This document shows positions 30,640 to 43,521 of a stretch of DNA of 64,000 nt, piece by piece (within the stretch, counting starts at the first letter, position 1; each line of letters starts with the position of its first letter). Origin of the DNA: Triatoma infestans (taxonomy: Eukaryota > Arthropoda > Insecta > Hemiptera > Reduviidae); the NCBI GenBank assembly GCA_011037195.1, contig JAAEAF010001592.1, positions 81,718-145,717 of the forward strand. The letters run 5' to 3'. The translations under genes were made by a program, and so were the position numbers. Below the pieces are notes generated by a model. The model saw nothing but the letters and a program-made list of their open reading frames with translations, did not search any database and was not told where the DNA came from.

Positions 30640-33600
30640 ATCCTGGCACCAGTAGAGTGTTACAACAGATTTAGGTATACCTTTTAAGTATACATTTTAC
30701 TTTATATTACTTATTACTTTTAGGTATGCCGTTTAGGTTATACTTTTAGGTGAACCCAAAAAAACAAAAAATTGCGCTACATCAAATTCCATGTTTTACT
30801 TAGCGAAAAAAGTGGCAGTGAGTGAAAAATATACTGTTTTCTGATAGAGTTCCACTAATGGGTGAAATCTTCTCTCGTCAACTCACGATTTTCTCTGACA
30901 TTACTGCCCTATCTGCAAACATAAAAAAAAAAAACGGTAAAGCCGCAACGTTAATGCTTTTCATTCCGAGGGACACCTCAGTATAATTTGTGGTTCTATC
31001 GAATGTGTTGCCGAAATTCCGAGTTTGAAGAAAATCGGTTGACCGGAGGTGCATCTTTACCGAAGTTATTGCAGTTTTTTTTACGATTTTGTCAATAAAA
31101 ACGCTGACATCCATAAATAATTATTTACACTAACTAATAAATAATTAATAAATAAAATTTCGTACACTAACGAACTGTCACTTTTATTGCAAACTTTTTC
31201 CGAGAAAGATCATTTAAAGAAGTTTGGGGGCGGGAGTGGGGGAGTGTATGGTTTCCTCAAATAATCTTTCATATTAGATTAAGCTGAAATTATTCCAAAA
31301 ATAAGATAAGTTGTGAAAGATGATGTGGACCACAAATACATCATCAGAAAACATTAGTTTATCGTTACCATTTCATTGTTTTACTTCAATTCAACTGACA
31401 GGTGGACTAGTTTGAATAGATTTAATGTCTGAATGGGATCTATACTGCTTCCCCAACTAACAAAACTAAATGTAATTTGTAGTTTTAAAAATGAAAGTAA
31501 GAAAAAAAAGGAACTACTGAGATAATATTTATTCAGCTGGATTGGTTTAGAATAGATACCATTATTTTTATATCTGTAAAGAGTGGAGCGGGGCCCCTCT
31601 TTGATACTGTAACCACGCGCTCCAACGGCCACTAACTACAAATAAACAACTACACTGACTACAAACAAAAAATACAATAAAAACATTTTTTTTTTAAAAA
31701 AAAAACGATCACCCAGTTGTAACATTAAGCAAGGAAACGTGAACTGTAGAATAATAGCCTTTTATTTAGGTTTCTATGAACGTGAAAGGATCGCTGCATT
31801 CTTAATAACTTCAATTATTAAATACGTGATAAAAATCTTACTGCTATTTATTATTAAACAATTTAATTGGCAAAATTTTATTATTTAAAATTGCAAAAAG
31901 TTTACTAAATCTTTAATTGGCCTTAGAATTACAACAATAGTAAATAAAGATTGGTGAGGGTTTGTGCTTATTTTTACTCTCTCTACGCTTCGATCATGAT
32001 CGCCTTGACCGCCTTCAATCTGTAGCAGTCCAGTATAGAAAGCTTACTGTCTTTTGTCAATGTTATTAGGTGCTTACAATGTAATGCAGATCCAGCGTCC
32101 AAATACGAGGCAATCATTTCCAGCTGCAATGTTAGCGGGGATGAACACATGTACTGGCACTAAGTTCACAATTTATATATTTAAAATTTTACTGATTAAG
32201 AAGTGAAGAGTGTACAGAGCGGGTAGAGAAGGGTGATCGAGCGAAGAGTGAATAATGATGGTTGGTTGGTAGTGTGATGAATGTAGATTGGTGTAGCGTT
32301 GATGTTGCGAATCACTTGAAGAATGATGTGAAAAGTATTGAACTAATAGTGTGGCTAGCGAGGAGAACCATTCAGCATTGAATGTTTGAAGCGACTGTAG
32401 TTTGAGCTGGTTGAACCATTTTTTTTTTTACTCTGTGAGACCTCAAAAAAAGCATTTCCGATGATAGTAAGTGATAACTCAATTTCTGAAATTTGGCAAG
32501 ATCGCCATAATTCCACTGAAAGCAGTAAGAGAAAGTAAAAAAAAAAAAACCTTATGTTTCCGTCCTCCCAGCAATTCTGTTACATCAGAATTATTGGAAA
32601 GTAATTATATAATAATAATACGTGAATTGATGGCACACAAAGGAACTGCAAAAAACATGACATGTTAATGACGTTTTTCTGTCATATTTATAGGGAAAAC
32701 CGGTCCATAGCACTTGCTTTATGTACCCAGATAATTTCGTTTTATTTGTAGTGGCTAACGGTTACCATGGAGACCAGTATCCAGCCAATAATATTAGCAA
32801 CAGTAGCAGCCGCTCACTCTATAGCTTATTAATCTACTAGCTGGGTAACACAATCATTGGCGTTCACTTAACCCCCACCTTTATTACAATGCTACTGGTT
32901 AATGTAATGTTATTGGATGGTTTTAATAAATACTATCCAATCAATGACAATTATAAATGTTATTTGAAGTTGTTTTTTTTTTTTGTTTCTATTACTGCTG
33001 TAAATGAAAGCTTTGGAGTTCTTCTGTCTGTTTTTCAAAACTGATAGATTTGCTTTCCTGAAAAAAGACATTTTATTAAGTTTCGATTCTCCCATTGATA
33101 TAAACTTGAAGTAAAAATTATAAATGTGAAAAAAACTATGTCAACTGCAGTAAGAGAAAGTCATATGAATTTTTTACACCAGATTTTTGTTTGCAGTCTG
33201 TTGCCATGAAAAATCTGTTTTCCAAAATGGTAACTGCAATCGGTGAAAACGGTTATTTATCAAACAGTGAGTAAAATAATGCTTTTTTACACTCAAGTGC
33301 AGATATTAACCACATAAGCGCAGCGTGTGGCAACTGAACGCAAGTGTCAAAACATACTCATCAAGTGTTGAATATTAATTTTTTTTGCAACCGTATTAAA
33401 TTGGTTAACTTATACAAATATAAAACGAAATATGAAAAAAATGCATATTAATTCAAATCAAACTCCCTCACTCTATAATCTGCTCTCTTTGGTATAATCT
33501 CAAATCCGTCGCTATTTGTATTTTGCAATACGTTCTTGTTTTTGGCGTATTTGACGTTAGATGTCGGACCAGTTAAAGATGAATAATATAACTTTAAGTC

Positions 33601-36064
33601 ACTTGTGAGAAAAAGTAAAGGTTGTTTGTACTTTCACTAGCTTGTGATTAAAAGTAGAACTTCACTCACTGCTCTTGATTTAATAATTGTCACATTATCA
33701 CACGGAGGCAGAAGAAAATACTTTTTCACCATATACATATACAGTTCTATTTTTTAAATCTCTAAATGAGGAAGTATATTAAAGCATAAGTTTAATGAAG
33801 TAAATTAACAGTGAAGTCCATTATACAAACATATACCGCGCCCGCACACTCACACTGAACAACTAAAGGAAGTTTTGACGTGTGGTCCACCTCTGGATAT
33901 TTTGCTGGTGTAGTAAATTTTTTAAAAGTCTTCTGGTCACATCTCTCTCTCTTTCTGGATGGGAGATGGTGGTAGTAAGTGGACTTTGGTGTTTTATAAT
34001 GTAGCCTTCTATTTCCAGTACAACACACTAAACTTGCTCCAAACCATCCGCCAAATGCAGACAGGCAGACAAAAGAGAGACCTGGGGAAAATTTTACTTA
34101 ACAAGAATAACAGATAGTGGATTAAAGTCAGCTAACAAAACCAACCTGCCCTACCATCTACTCTACTAGTAGGAATGAGTACCTACTTACTAATTTGTCT
34201 CTAATCTATTTTATATATAGAGAGGAAAGGATGTATTTCTACTCTGGCGGCAGTTTGATGAAATAAACTAGCCGTTTAGCATGTTTAGCATCCCTTCTGG
34301 ATGCTTCCTGATCGACTAAATGTTGATTATGGCTTTCCGGTCCGCTCGTCTCCAAAATTAACTATGTTCTTTGAGAAAAGAAAAAATACTCTCTCATCAC
34401 TGCAGCTGTTTCTCTTTAATATATATAAACAAAAACCTGGTTCGAAACTTTCGCACGACTTTCTCTTGCTGCAATTCAACACAGTTTTGATTGATTACGT
34501 AATGAAGGGCATTATCTAGTAACAAATTTCACATTTAACTTGCATTCAAAATATAATATAAACAACGGTACTTCCGGTAAAAACCATTTTCTTCAAACAC
34601 GGAATTTTGACAACACACTGAATGTTTATTAATTTTATATAGAAGGTAGATGGTATAAATACAGAAATGACACTTTAGAGCCTGGATATCAAACTTTGCA
34701 TGCGTCCCCTAAAGGCGATTTTTCGTGGCTCGTAATGGTTCAAATAAAATGCAAAACTAATCACTAGTAATAAATTTCAATAGCTATAAAAATTATCTTC
34801 TCTTTTCATGAGCACTTTCTCTTTTGACACTGAAACAGCTTCTTCTTCGACGATACAACTAATTCAATTTTGAATAGTTGGGCGTATGGGATCAAAAATA
34901 AATTCCTATTTTGTGACAAAATATCCAACAATAAAAAAAATTGTTGCCATCATGAAGATTATTTGTTGTCTGTCATTGAATCCAAATATTGGAAAATTTG
35001 TAGACAGCAACCGCTGGCAGGTGTTCAGCATATAAGATCAATTTAATATATCTACACTTAAAGGAAATGTTTAAAAAAAAAAACATCAATTCACAATTTC
35101 GGCCTAATTAACACGAAGTGGCAGCCTTGTTAATAATTCTTTACTAATATTTCGATCTATCTAATATCATTATAATTTATTTATAAATCTCCAAGATATA
35201 GAACCAATATGGAACCCAGCTCCAAAGAAATAAAGTAACAAGCTAGAATTAACGTTAAGAAAACTCATTGCTCCTTTTTTCATTTCTTATTTGTTTTTTA
35301 AAATTAATTTTTTCTATTTAAGTTGAAAAGCACTGAATAAAAACACAAGTAATTATGTTTTGTTGAATGTAAACGACATCTTCAATTTGAACACTCCACA
35401 GCTAACAGTTTGGCAAAGTAAAAAAGGTATGCCCAAAGCTGGAGACTTTTGCAATTAACTACTACAGTTTTCTTTAATTCATCTTTAATTTAACTTCTCT
35501 TTAATTTAAACTGTAATCAATAAGTACGAAATTTTTTTCTCTCTCGATTATCTGTTGTTTAACTTATAAAATAAAATAAAAACATACAAAGGATATTATT
35601 TAAAGCATCCAGTGTTGCCAACCTGATACTGTAAAAAAAAATGTGTATATAAATATATATGTATTTATATAAAAAGGGCGATATATTTTTTTCTCCCCAC
35701 TCTCTTCTACTTCATCCTTTCTTCCTTTTTTTTTTATTCTTTTTTTTTTTAATAAAATATATATTATTTTCTCTATTGTATTCACATATACAAAGGGTGG
35801 AATATTGAGCAAGTGGGGTAAGAGCACAACGTAACTGAGGTCGGAGGGATGTTTCGGTGGGGAGGTGGAGTATTTTGAGAGGAATAGAGGAAGCGAGAGA
35901 GAGAAACTGACAGAGAGAAGGAGAAAGATTATAATATGAGTGGTACTGTTGTAGTACAGTAAATTCCAAAATGGCGGGAGAAGGAAAAAGGAAGCCTTAG
36001 TTACGGTTGCCATGGTAACCGAACTCTGTTGTACAATCTTTCAATGTATGTACGTATGTATTTA

Positions 36065-36106
<42 letters not shown>

Positions 36107-36390
36107 TGTTACTATATAAAGAAATTTTTCTTTTTTTCACGTTACTGACGGTGATCGGAAGGTGACCGGGTTGCATCAAATGATATAATATAATCATATA
36201 CATATATATATATACAATTTGTTATATTTTATATAATTTAGAACACAAAAAAATTATTTTAAAAAAACCTATTGTTAAAACATACACGAATTTCTCTTAT
36301 CAAGTTCTTATAAACCATTTTCCTTCAAACTTGGGGGAAAGAGACGGAGCACTGCGCCCAAAAGAGGATTTTGTGCCTCCCTATCAAGAC
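30640..36390. other. Gene-free region with Rep fragments
   Basis: No gene recognised. Rep pieces occur at about 30,870-31,280 (minus; 'gaagaaaatcggttgaccggaggtgc'), 32,435-32,545 (plus; GACCTCAAAAAAAGCATTTCCG...GCAGTAAGAGAAAGTA), 33,145-33,190 (minus) and 34,440-34,720 (plus; GCACGACTTTCTCTTGCTGCAATT). AT microsatellites lie near 35,650 and 36,070-36,100. The stretch 31,980-32,400 has no identifiable content. Confidence 0.45.
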
Positions 36391-36399
36391 TATTCATCC

Positions 36400-36800
36400 T
36401 ACAAAATCCATTTCAATTAACTTTTTGAGAAATCTCTAAGAATGTGGTACTAGGTCGGATGTATCTTCCTCCAATATCCATCCTATCCTCCAATCGTAAA
36501 AGCCAGGTAGGTATCCAGAACTTCTCTGAGTGTCGCAGTCCTTTAACAAAGTGTGGTTGAAGAGTCTCCTTTATTTCCTCATAGAAATCTGCAGATGCTA
36601 TCATGTACTAGGCTCAACATCATCGGGACTTCCCGTTGTGAGTCTACAAGGCTGCCCCGTCCCTGAAGAAATCCGTCAGCATGCGAAGCCTGTTTTTCTT
36701 TTAGACTGATGTACAACTCCGGTCATAACTGTCCTGGCTAGTCTTAGCCTGCTCAGCCCTACAAAAGAACCTAAGAGAGCCGTGCTTTCTTGATTTCCTC
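36400..36800 (-). pseudogene. Decayed LINE C-terminal fragment
   Basis: On the minus strand, short frame pieces (SICRF followed by ATLREVLDTYLAF, then YWRKI and ILRDFSKS) align in order with the 30,360-30,620 fragment (WEMEKTSIYLLTDC, YWRKILPF, LRFLRDLN). The nucleotide match 'attggaggaaga' and 'ttcttagagat' also recurs. It is the end of the same LINE family in the opposite orientation, too broken to assign catalytic parts. Confidence 0.5.
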
Positions 36801-38078
36801 CTCGTATGTGAGGCTTTTTTTTGGAGGGACTGACCGTTTATCCCAAAGAAGAGATTCCGGCCCTAAGAAGGGAGAGATGCAGTGCCTTTTCCAACAACCC
36901 TTCTATCCCAACAAGCCTGGCATCCAAAATAGAGAATATTATTGTTCCTGCCCAGTTCATTGAGTTTGTCAAGGCATTCTCATATCATTTTTTTGAACTC
37001 GCATGAAAACTCAATGAGTGTGAAACACTCTCACAATTTTCTCCAACTGCAATCACTGCAACTATAATAGTCAAATTTCCATCAAAATTGGAATTTTCGC
37101 AACATATTATTACACATGATAAACTGAACGTTTTATCTGTTAGTACTTAGGACATAGAAAGTACCTGAGGAAGACTACATTTTAGATCATCAGACACGTT
37201 TCTATCACTCCCCAATAGAACTTGACAGCTTCATCTTAAGCCTAACGTCACACGTTTCCGAAGAATATTTCAATTTCTGAAAAAATCTCGGATAATCGAT
37301 TCGATTAAGTAGTACCTTTAGTTTCACCAAACTTGAAATTTTAGCAATATTATCTAAATAACAGAATCGTAAATTGTGTCAATTGGTTGACGGCTTTTGA
37401 TCCCAAAAGTACTTTCCGAATTCTACGTTGGTTAACTAAAACGTAATATCACATTTGATATTCCAACATCAAATTTTCTGGTCTATCAAACTTCCTGTCC
37501 AACACAATCTATCTACCTTCCTCAGTAAAGATTTAAGATCTTCTCTAGGATCATTTTCTCTAGGTTATGCCTTCTTTTACTGAGCCTTAGATCAGCATTA
37601 CAACTTTCCTTCTTTTATTTTCCAAAGGCTGATGGTACTGTTTCATCTACTTGGGAAATAACCCAGGTTTCTCGGAGCCAGAGGTAGAAAGTAAATATAT
37701 AAATTTCTTTATAAAATCTTTTTCCCAATTAACTAACAATATTTATTCCAATGAAAATGCAGCCGGGGAAATTCAAATTATAGCTATATAGAATTGGATC
37801 CCTGTTTAAGATATCCAGTTGCTCTAGTTATTTCAACTACCTTCCTCACTGCGGGGAATCCAATTAGAATAGAAAGATAATAGGGTATCAGGTATCATTT
37901 GTTCCCACCCCCCATTGTTAGAGAATACCACTATGAAGTTTCTCTTGCACCAATTTTCCATCCTCTCTTGCTTCCACTATTCTCGGCAAAATATTTCCCT
38001 GGTAAATCAATAAATTACGACTCCGACTTTTTCACAAATATTTTCTGAACTGGAAAAACCAATCTGGTGTTTTATTCA
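36801..38078 (+). repeat. Rep fragments up to Gypsy-1
   Basis: GAGTGTGAAACACTCTCACAATTTTCTCCAACTGCAATCACTGC near 37,016-37,059 is the Rep end motif. Sub-block-like sequence follows to about 37,400. The last bases before the LTR (AATCTGGTGTTTTATTCA) again resemble the motif. No gene. Confidence 0.4.
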
Positions 38079-38358
38079 TGTAAGGCTGCAGCCTAACCTA
38101 ATCTACACATGTGATATAACCGTGTGTTACCTTCTTAAAAACGTTACCACACTGTGTTGTTTGTATTAATAACTATAATTATTATTATTATTTATTACTT
38201 TGTTACCTTTTGGGAAGTTACGTGAATTTAATTCACGAGGAATTTAATTCTTTTCAGGTAACTGTATGTTATTATTGTCTTAGTATACTGTTTATACTGT
38301 TGTTTATAACCTACTTGTAATATGTCTTTTCAGAATAAAATCACGTAACGATTTTAGA
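38079..38358 (+). repeat. Gypsy-1 5' LTR
   Basis: 280 bp starting TGTAAGGC. Compared with the 3' LTR it has an extra short ATT run and an extra 15 bases around GAATTTAATTCACGAG (38,224-38,240), which look like a local duplication. The region after it (AAATTAAATTACATTCACCCC) does not show an obvious tRNA primer site. Confidence 0.9.
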
Positions 38359-38391
38359 AATTAAATTACATTCACCCCAACTGGTAAGAAG

Positions 38392-39567
38392 ATGGCCCAA
38401 CTTTTTGTTCGTGTGGTGAAGAAAGCCGAGAAGGAATTCGTGATCCACTGTATTTCTACGGATAAGAAGATTTGGTACTTATTACCAGAAGAATCCAAGG
38501 ACTCAAAGGTCCACACAATTTTATCAAGTAAGAAACCCATACAAAATGCTATGTATGCTATAAAAAATGTGAATGGTTACAGAACAGTAGCTATTATGAT
38601 TGACGACGATATTCGGAAAGAATACTTTGATGAAGCGTCTAACGTTTGTTTCCAAGAATTACCATTGGAAGAATATTCTCCAACAACAGTTTCTCCACGA
38701 TCCATAGAACCCCTACAAACAGAGTTAGAAGACCGAATCAGACAATTGGAGCAACAGTTAAAATCAAATTACATTCAAAACGAAATTAAACTGCATCATA
38801 TTGAGAAGAAATTTGTTTTAGACAAATTTGAAAAAAAAATCCGATCCTGTAGAATGGCTACGTAGGTTTGAAGAAGAATGTTGCAGATTTCAAATAAACT
38901 CCGATACTGTAAAGGTTCAAGCTTTAGGTTTTTTTGTCTCCGGTCCAGCAAAAGACTGGTATGAAACGAATTTGAAAAAGATAGGTCTAAACAATGACGA
39001 CTGCTGGGTAAACTGGAAGAATTCTTTCCTCAATGTTTTCGTAGATAAAGGGTGGTCAGTTGTCAGAAGAGCTTTCAACTACAAATATTTAGCAGGATCC
39101 CTAGTGGATTATGCACTCGCAAAGGAGAGACTATGCCTAGAAGTTGAACCCAATGCTACTACGATATCGCGCATAAACCAAATCATCACTGGTTTACCAA
39201 TTGAAGTTCAAGATGCGCTTGAAGGGAAGAGGTAACCACGCTTGACAAGCTATATACAGACCTCCGAAAATTAGAAAACACCTTTACTAAAAAAAAGAAA
39301 GAGAAGCCTCTAAGCCCAACGCTAAACAGAAAGTCTGTTGTAAATCCTGTAAAAAAATCTGAAATTCACCTGAAAAACGACTCCCAACGAAAACCTTGCT
39401 CGATTTGTGCGGCCCTTGGTTTCCACAATCGTTACCACTTACTATCCGACTGCCGTAACAAAAACCAAACAGCTGAAAAACTGAAATCAAATTTGACTGA
39501 ATGTTCTACAAATTCAAACGACTTAGAAATATTGAAAATCAATCTTGATAATGAAGATTTAAACTAG
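38392..39567 (+). pseudogene. Gypsy-1 gag, frameshifted
   Basis: The ATG at 38,392 opens 157 residues of unfamiliar N-terminal sequence with a coiled-coil-like end (TELEDRIRQLEQQLKSN). The frame then shifts at an A-run (38,829-38,839) into a Gypsy capsid-type region (DPVEWLRRFEEECCRFQI, GPAKDWYETNL). A second shift near 39,232 leads to a CSIC...HNRYHLLSDC zinc knuckle and a stop at 39,567. Gag forms the virus-like particle and binds RNA. Confidence 0.75.
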
Positions 39568-39569
39568 AG

Positions 39570-42500
39570 ACCCGGGCGAAGTTAGATCCGTTGATAAAGC
39601 TAAATGTAGTTATTAATGAGAGCTTAAAAATCAAGGCTGTATATGATTGTGGCTCAAATGTCACATTAATTAATCAACGAATTGCTGATTTGCTTAAGTT
39701 GAAATTAATGGAACATAGAAAAGTTCTAAAAACTGTCAACGGACTTAATTCACTTCAGCCCGGGCTACGATTATGCTTCGCATTGGAAACATAACAGATT
39801 ACATACCAACTTACGTTGTAAAGAATGATAATTTCTCCTATGATCTATTGCTAGGTATCGATGCCATCAAGAAATTCAAATTAATTCAAGATGAGAATTT
39901 AAAGATTTCCCAGCGTACAAATAAAACAAGTATAATAGATCTACAGGAAGATCAATCCCATAGAGATCAGAAACAATCATATACAAATCAACAGGTTACA
40001 GCTAATACTGAAGATTTGGAAGAGTATACTGAAGTAAATTTAAATGAACATTTGCATATAGATGAATTTACAGCTGACCTGCAACATATTGAAAATGATG
40101 ACAAGAAACAAATAATTTTGCAACTGATTGAAAAATATAAACACATGTTTGCTAAAGATAAATTTGATATTGGGAAAGTACGGTCGAAAGAAGCAGAGAT
40201 AAAATTACTCAAAGATGAATATGTAACCTCCCGTCCGTATAAATGTTCTATTCCGGACGATACAGAAATAAAAACTCAAATCAAGGCGCTGTTGCAAGCA
40301 GGAATTATTGAAGAATCAGATTCCCCCTTTTCTTCTCCTGTAACGCTTGCTTATAAGAAAGATGAAAAGAGAAAATCCCGCTTATGTATAGATTTTTGAA
40401 AATTGAATAAATTGATTGTACCAGAATGTTTTCCATTCCCTACAATACAAGATGTGATCGATAAAGTTGTAAATTGTGAATACTTCACAGTTTTAGATAT
40501 TAATTCTGCGTTTTGGTGCATAACGATGAAATTGCAAGATCGAGAAAAGACTTCGTTTGTCACAAAATATGGGAAATTCATGTTCAAAGTTCTTCCTTTT
40601 GGCCTAAAAAATGCGTCGGCTATATTTCAGAGAATATTATCCGAAGAAATGACTTAGATAATTTTTGCATTAATTACATTGATGATATTTTGATATTCTC
40701 TCGAACCTGGGAGGAACATATCCACCACATTGAGAAATTCCTACAAGTTACCAACGCAGAAGGTTTCAAATTGAAACTAGTAAAATGTGTATTTGCCACC
40801 AAATCGGTCAAGTATCTAGGACATGAGATTTCGAAGAACAAGGTCTCACCAGCACAAGATAATTTAATCTCGATACATAAACTCCAGAGACCCACGGATA
40901 AGACCGGTGTACGCAGTATTCTGGGTTCAATAAATTTTTACTTGAAGTATATAGAAAACAGTACTCAGAAACTGGAACCACTACACCGATTATTGAGAAA
41001 AGATGTAACATTCGAGTGGTTAGATGAATGTGAACAAACCTTCAATATGATCAAAGCCTATTTGTGTTCTGCACCCATCCTAGCCATTTACAACCCTGAA
41101 AAGCCTATTTTCATAGAGACAGACGCCAGCTACAAAGGTATTGGCGCAACACTTAAACAGCCACAAGAAGACGGCATACTACATCCCGTCGCATATTACT
41201 CACGCAAACTATCAAGCAGAGAAAAACGCTTAGATATAATCCACTTAGAATGTAAAGCCATTAATGATGCAATCAAGTTTTGGCAGTATTACCTTATTGG
41301 ACGCCACTTCACGGTCTGTAGTGATCATAAACCATTAGAGAATCTAAAGACTAAAGCCAGATCTGATGAAATACTGGGAGACCTAATTCTTTATTTATCC
41401 CAGTTCAACTTCAATGTTATATATAAAAAAGGAAAAGAAAATATTCTTGCTGATTTGTTATCTAGAAATCCAGTCCTTGAATATTTCGAGAACGAGGATG
41501 CGATCCAGGTAGTAAATTTGATAGATTTATCCACCATACTGAAAGACCAAACAGAGCATCTCTCTGATTTAAAAGTAGCAAAACACACGGATTATAAATA
41601 GGGAATAGTACTTAAGAAATTAAAAGGAAAATCGAGAATATTTGTTTCCCCTACATTTGGAAAAAAATAATTCAACTTGTTCATCAACAGTATGGCCACA
41701 TTGGCCCGGCTCATATGATTGCTACAATCAGGCCACATTACTACTTCAAAGGTCTCGACAAAGCGGTACAAGCTTTCTGTAAAAGCTGCAAAATTTGCAT
41801 TGAAAATAAAGTTCGTCGTAGTCGTGCGATCGGCCTGCTCTCGCAATTCGGACCTGCCACAGAGCCTTTTCAAATCATGTCACTTGATACTGTTGGAGGT
41901 TTTCAGGGCCACCGATCATCCAAACGATATATGCATATCCTAGTGGATCATTTCACCAGATATGTATGGATTTCTACAACAAAGGGCCAGAGCGCATCAG
42001 ATTTTATAAAATTACTAAAACCACTTGCTAAGCAAAATCATATTTCAGTCCTATTAGCTGATCAATATACAGGTATAAACTCCACTGATTTCCTAAACTT
42101 TTTAGAAAAATCGGGAATTCAGATCGTTTTCACGTGCATCGACCACCCCGAATCTAACGGTCTAAATGAACGATTAAATCAAACTTTAGTAAATCGTCTA
42201 CGCTGCAAAATTAATGAAAATCATAATAAAGCCTGGACAACACTCGCACAAGAATGTGCCAACGAATACAATAACACTATCCATAGTTCCACACATTTTG
42301 CCCCATCATATCTTTTGTTCGGACACAAACCTACCATATCTCCTTTTAAAGAAGAAGAAGAATCAACTCTTCAGGAGGACCGAAAGATAGCTCTCCACAA
42401 TTCGGTGAAGAGTTTCCAAACAAATAAACTTCGAATAGATAAGAATCGATGCCAGCACACTTTCAACGTTGGTGATTTAGTATATATAGAAAATGGAAAT

Positions 42501-42680
42501 AAATTAAATCGCAACAAGTTAGATCCTGTTCGCATCGGTCCTTATCCAATCGTCAGACAGATTTCACCGTCTTTCTATGAAATTGGTAGTGGAAAGAGAA
42601 AAAAGATTTCCAATTTCTTCCACTCTAGTAAATTACTACCTTTTTCCCCGCATCCTGCGTCTTTAGGAGGGGAGGTGTAA
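39570..42680 (+). pseudogene. Gypsy-1 pol (protease, RT, RNase H, integrase), broken
   Basis: In order: an aspartic protease with the active site reading VYDCGSNVTLI (D-C-G where D-S/T-G is expected, so probably dead); reverse transcriptase with a TGA stop at 40,397-40,399 right after RLCIDF, motif A VLDINSAFW, motif B PFGLKNA, and YIDD at 40,675 after a frameshift near 40,650; RNase H with IETDAS and a terminal ILADLLSRNP; then, after a stop at 41,601 and a frame change, integrase with zinc-binding CKSCKIC, catalytic D in SLDTVG, D in LLADQYTG and E in NGLNER. The stop codon TAA (42,678-42,680) lies inside the first bases of the 3' LTR. Confidence 0.85.
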
Positions 42681-42940
42681 GGCTGCAGCCTAACCTAATC
42701 TACACATGGGATATAACCGTGCGTTACCTTCTTAAAAACGTTACCACACTGTGTTGTTTGTATTAATAACTATAATTATTATAATTATTTATTACTTTGT
42801 TACCTTTTGGGAAGTTACGTGTAATTTAATTCTTTTCAGGTAACTGTATGTTATTATAGTCTTAGTATACTGTTTATACTGTTGTTTATAACCTACTTGT
42901 AATATGTCTTTTCAGAATAAAATCACGTAACGATTTTAGA
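42676..42940 (+). repeat. Gypsy-1 3' LTR
   Basis: 265 bp, from TGTAAGGC after the polypurine tract to GATTTTAGA, followed by the TTCA duplication. Matches the 5' LTR except for short indels and a few substitutions. Confidence 0.9.
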
Positions 42941-42944
42941 TTCA

Positions 42945-43521
42945 TTTTAAATTAGAAGAGAATATGATTTCCTAAAGAGTTTCATCTACATTACTTTTCC
43001 TTTAACGGAAAAATATGTCTAAATTTCCCTGAGTGAAAAAAAAAATTTTGTTTCACAGACGTAAGTTGGATCTGCAGACGTAAGTATTTTCACTTTCATT
43101 CATTGCTGTAAGAGCAAGTATTGCGATCCGGGCAAATTTTGCAAACAGATCTACATCATAAGTGCATATTTTTGGGTACACTGAAATATTTCTAGCCTGT
43201 GAAATGTAGAGTGTTAGTTGTGTGTACGTGTTCTGCGAAGGAAATATCTTAAAAAGAAAATTAAAAAGTCCCAAAAAGCTCAAATCTGTTATTCAGGTTA
43301 AGGGAATCACCAACCTTGCTGATACAAAAGTTTCGCTCAAAATCAATCACTAACCGTAAAGTGCGAATTCACTGAATGGTTTTGTTGTTTTATTTCACGA
43401 CTTTTCCACAACAAAAAAGTACCGCATCAGCACAATGTATGGTTCCATCAACTATACAAAAATTAAGTATATTGCATTGCTTACATAAAATCGGTTAACT
43501 TAAAAGTATAACTGTACAGAT
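42945..43521 (-). repeat. Rep fragments
   Basis: 'gctgtaagagcaagtattgcgatccgggcaaattttgc' near 43,104-43,142 and 'gctcaaaatcaatcactaaccgtaaagtgcg' near 43,334-43,365 are reverse-orientation Rep landmarks. No gene. Confidence 0.45.

Larger units (their letters stand above)
38079..42940 (+). mobile_element. Gypsy-1: complete but inactivated Ty3/Gypsy LTR retrotransposon
   Basis: The two LTRs (38,079-38,358 and 42,676-42,940) begin TGTAAGGCTGCAGCC and end CGTAACGATTTTAGA. A 4-base duplication TTCA flanks them (38,075-38,078; 42,941-42,944). Gag and Pol lie between, with a polypurine tract AGGAGGGGAGG directly before the 3' LTR. There is no envelope gene. Gag is broken by two frameshifts and Pol by at least one stop and several shifts. 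The LTRs are nearly identical, differing mainly by small indels, so it inserted relatively recently. Confidence 0.9.
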
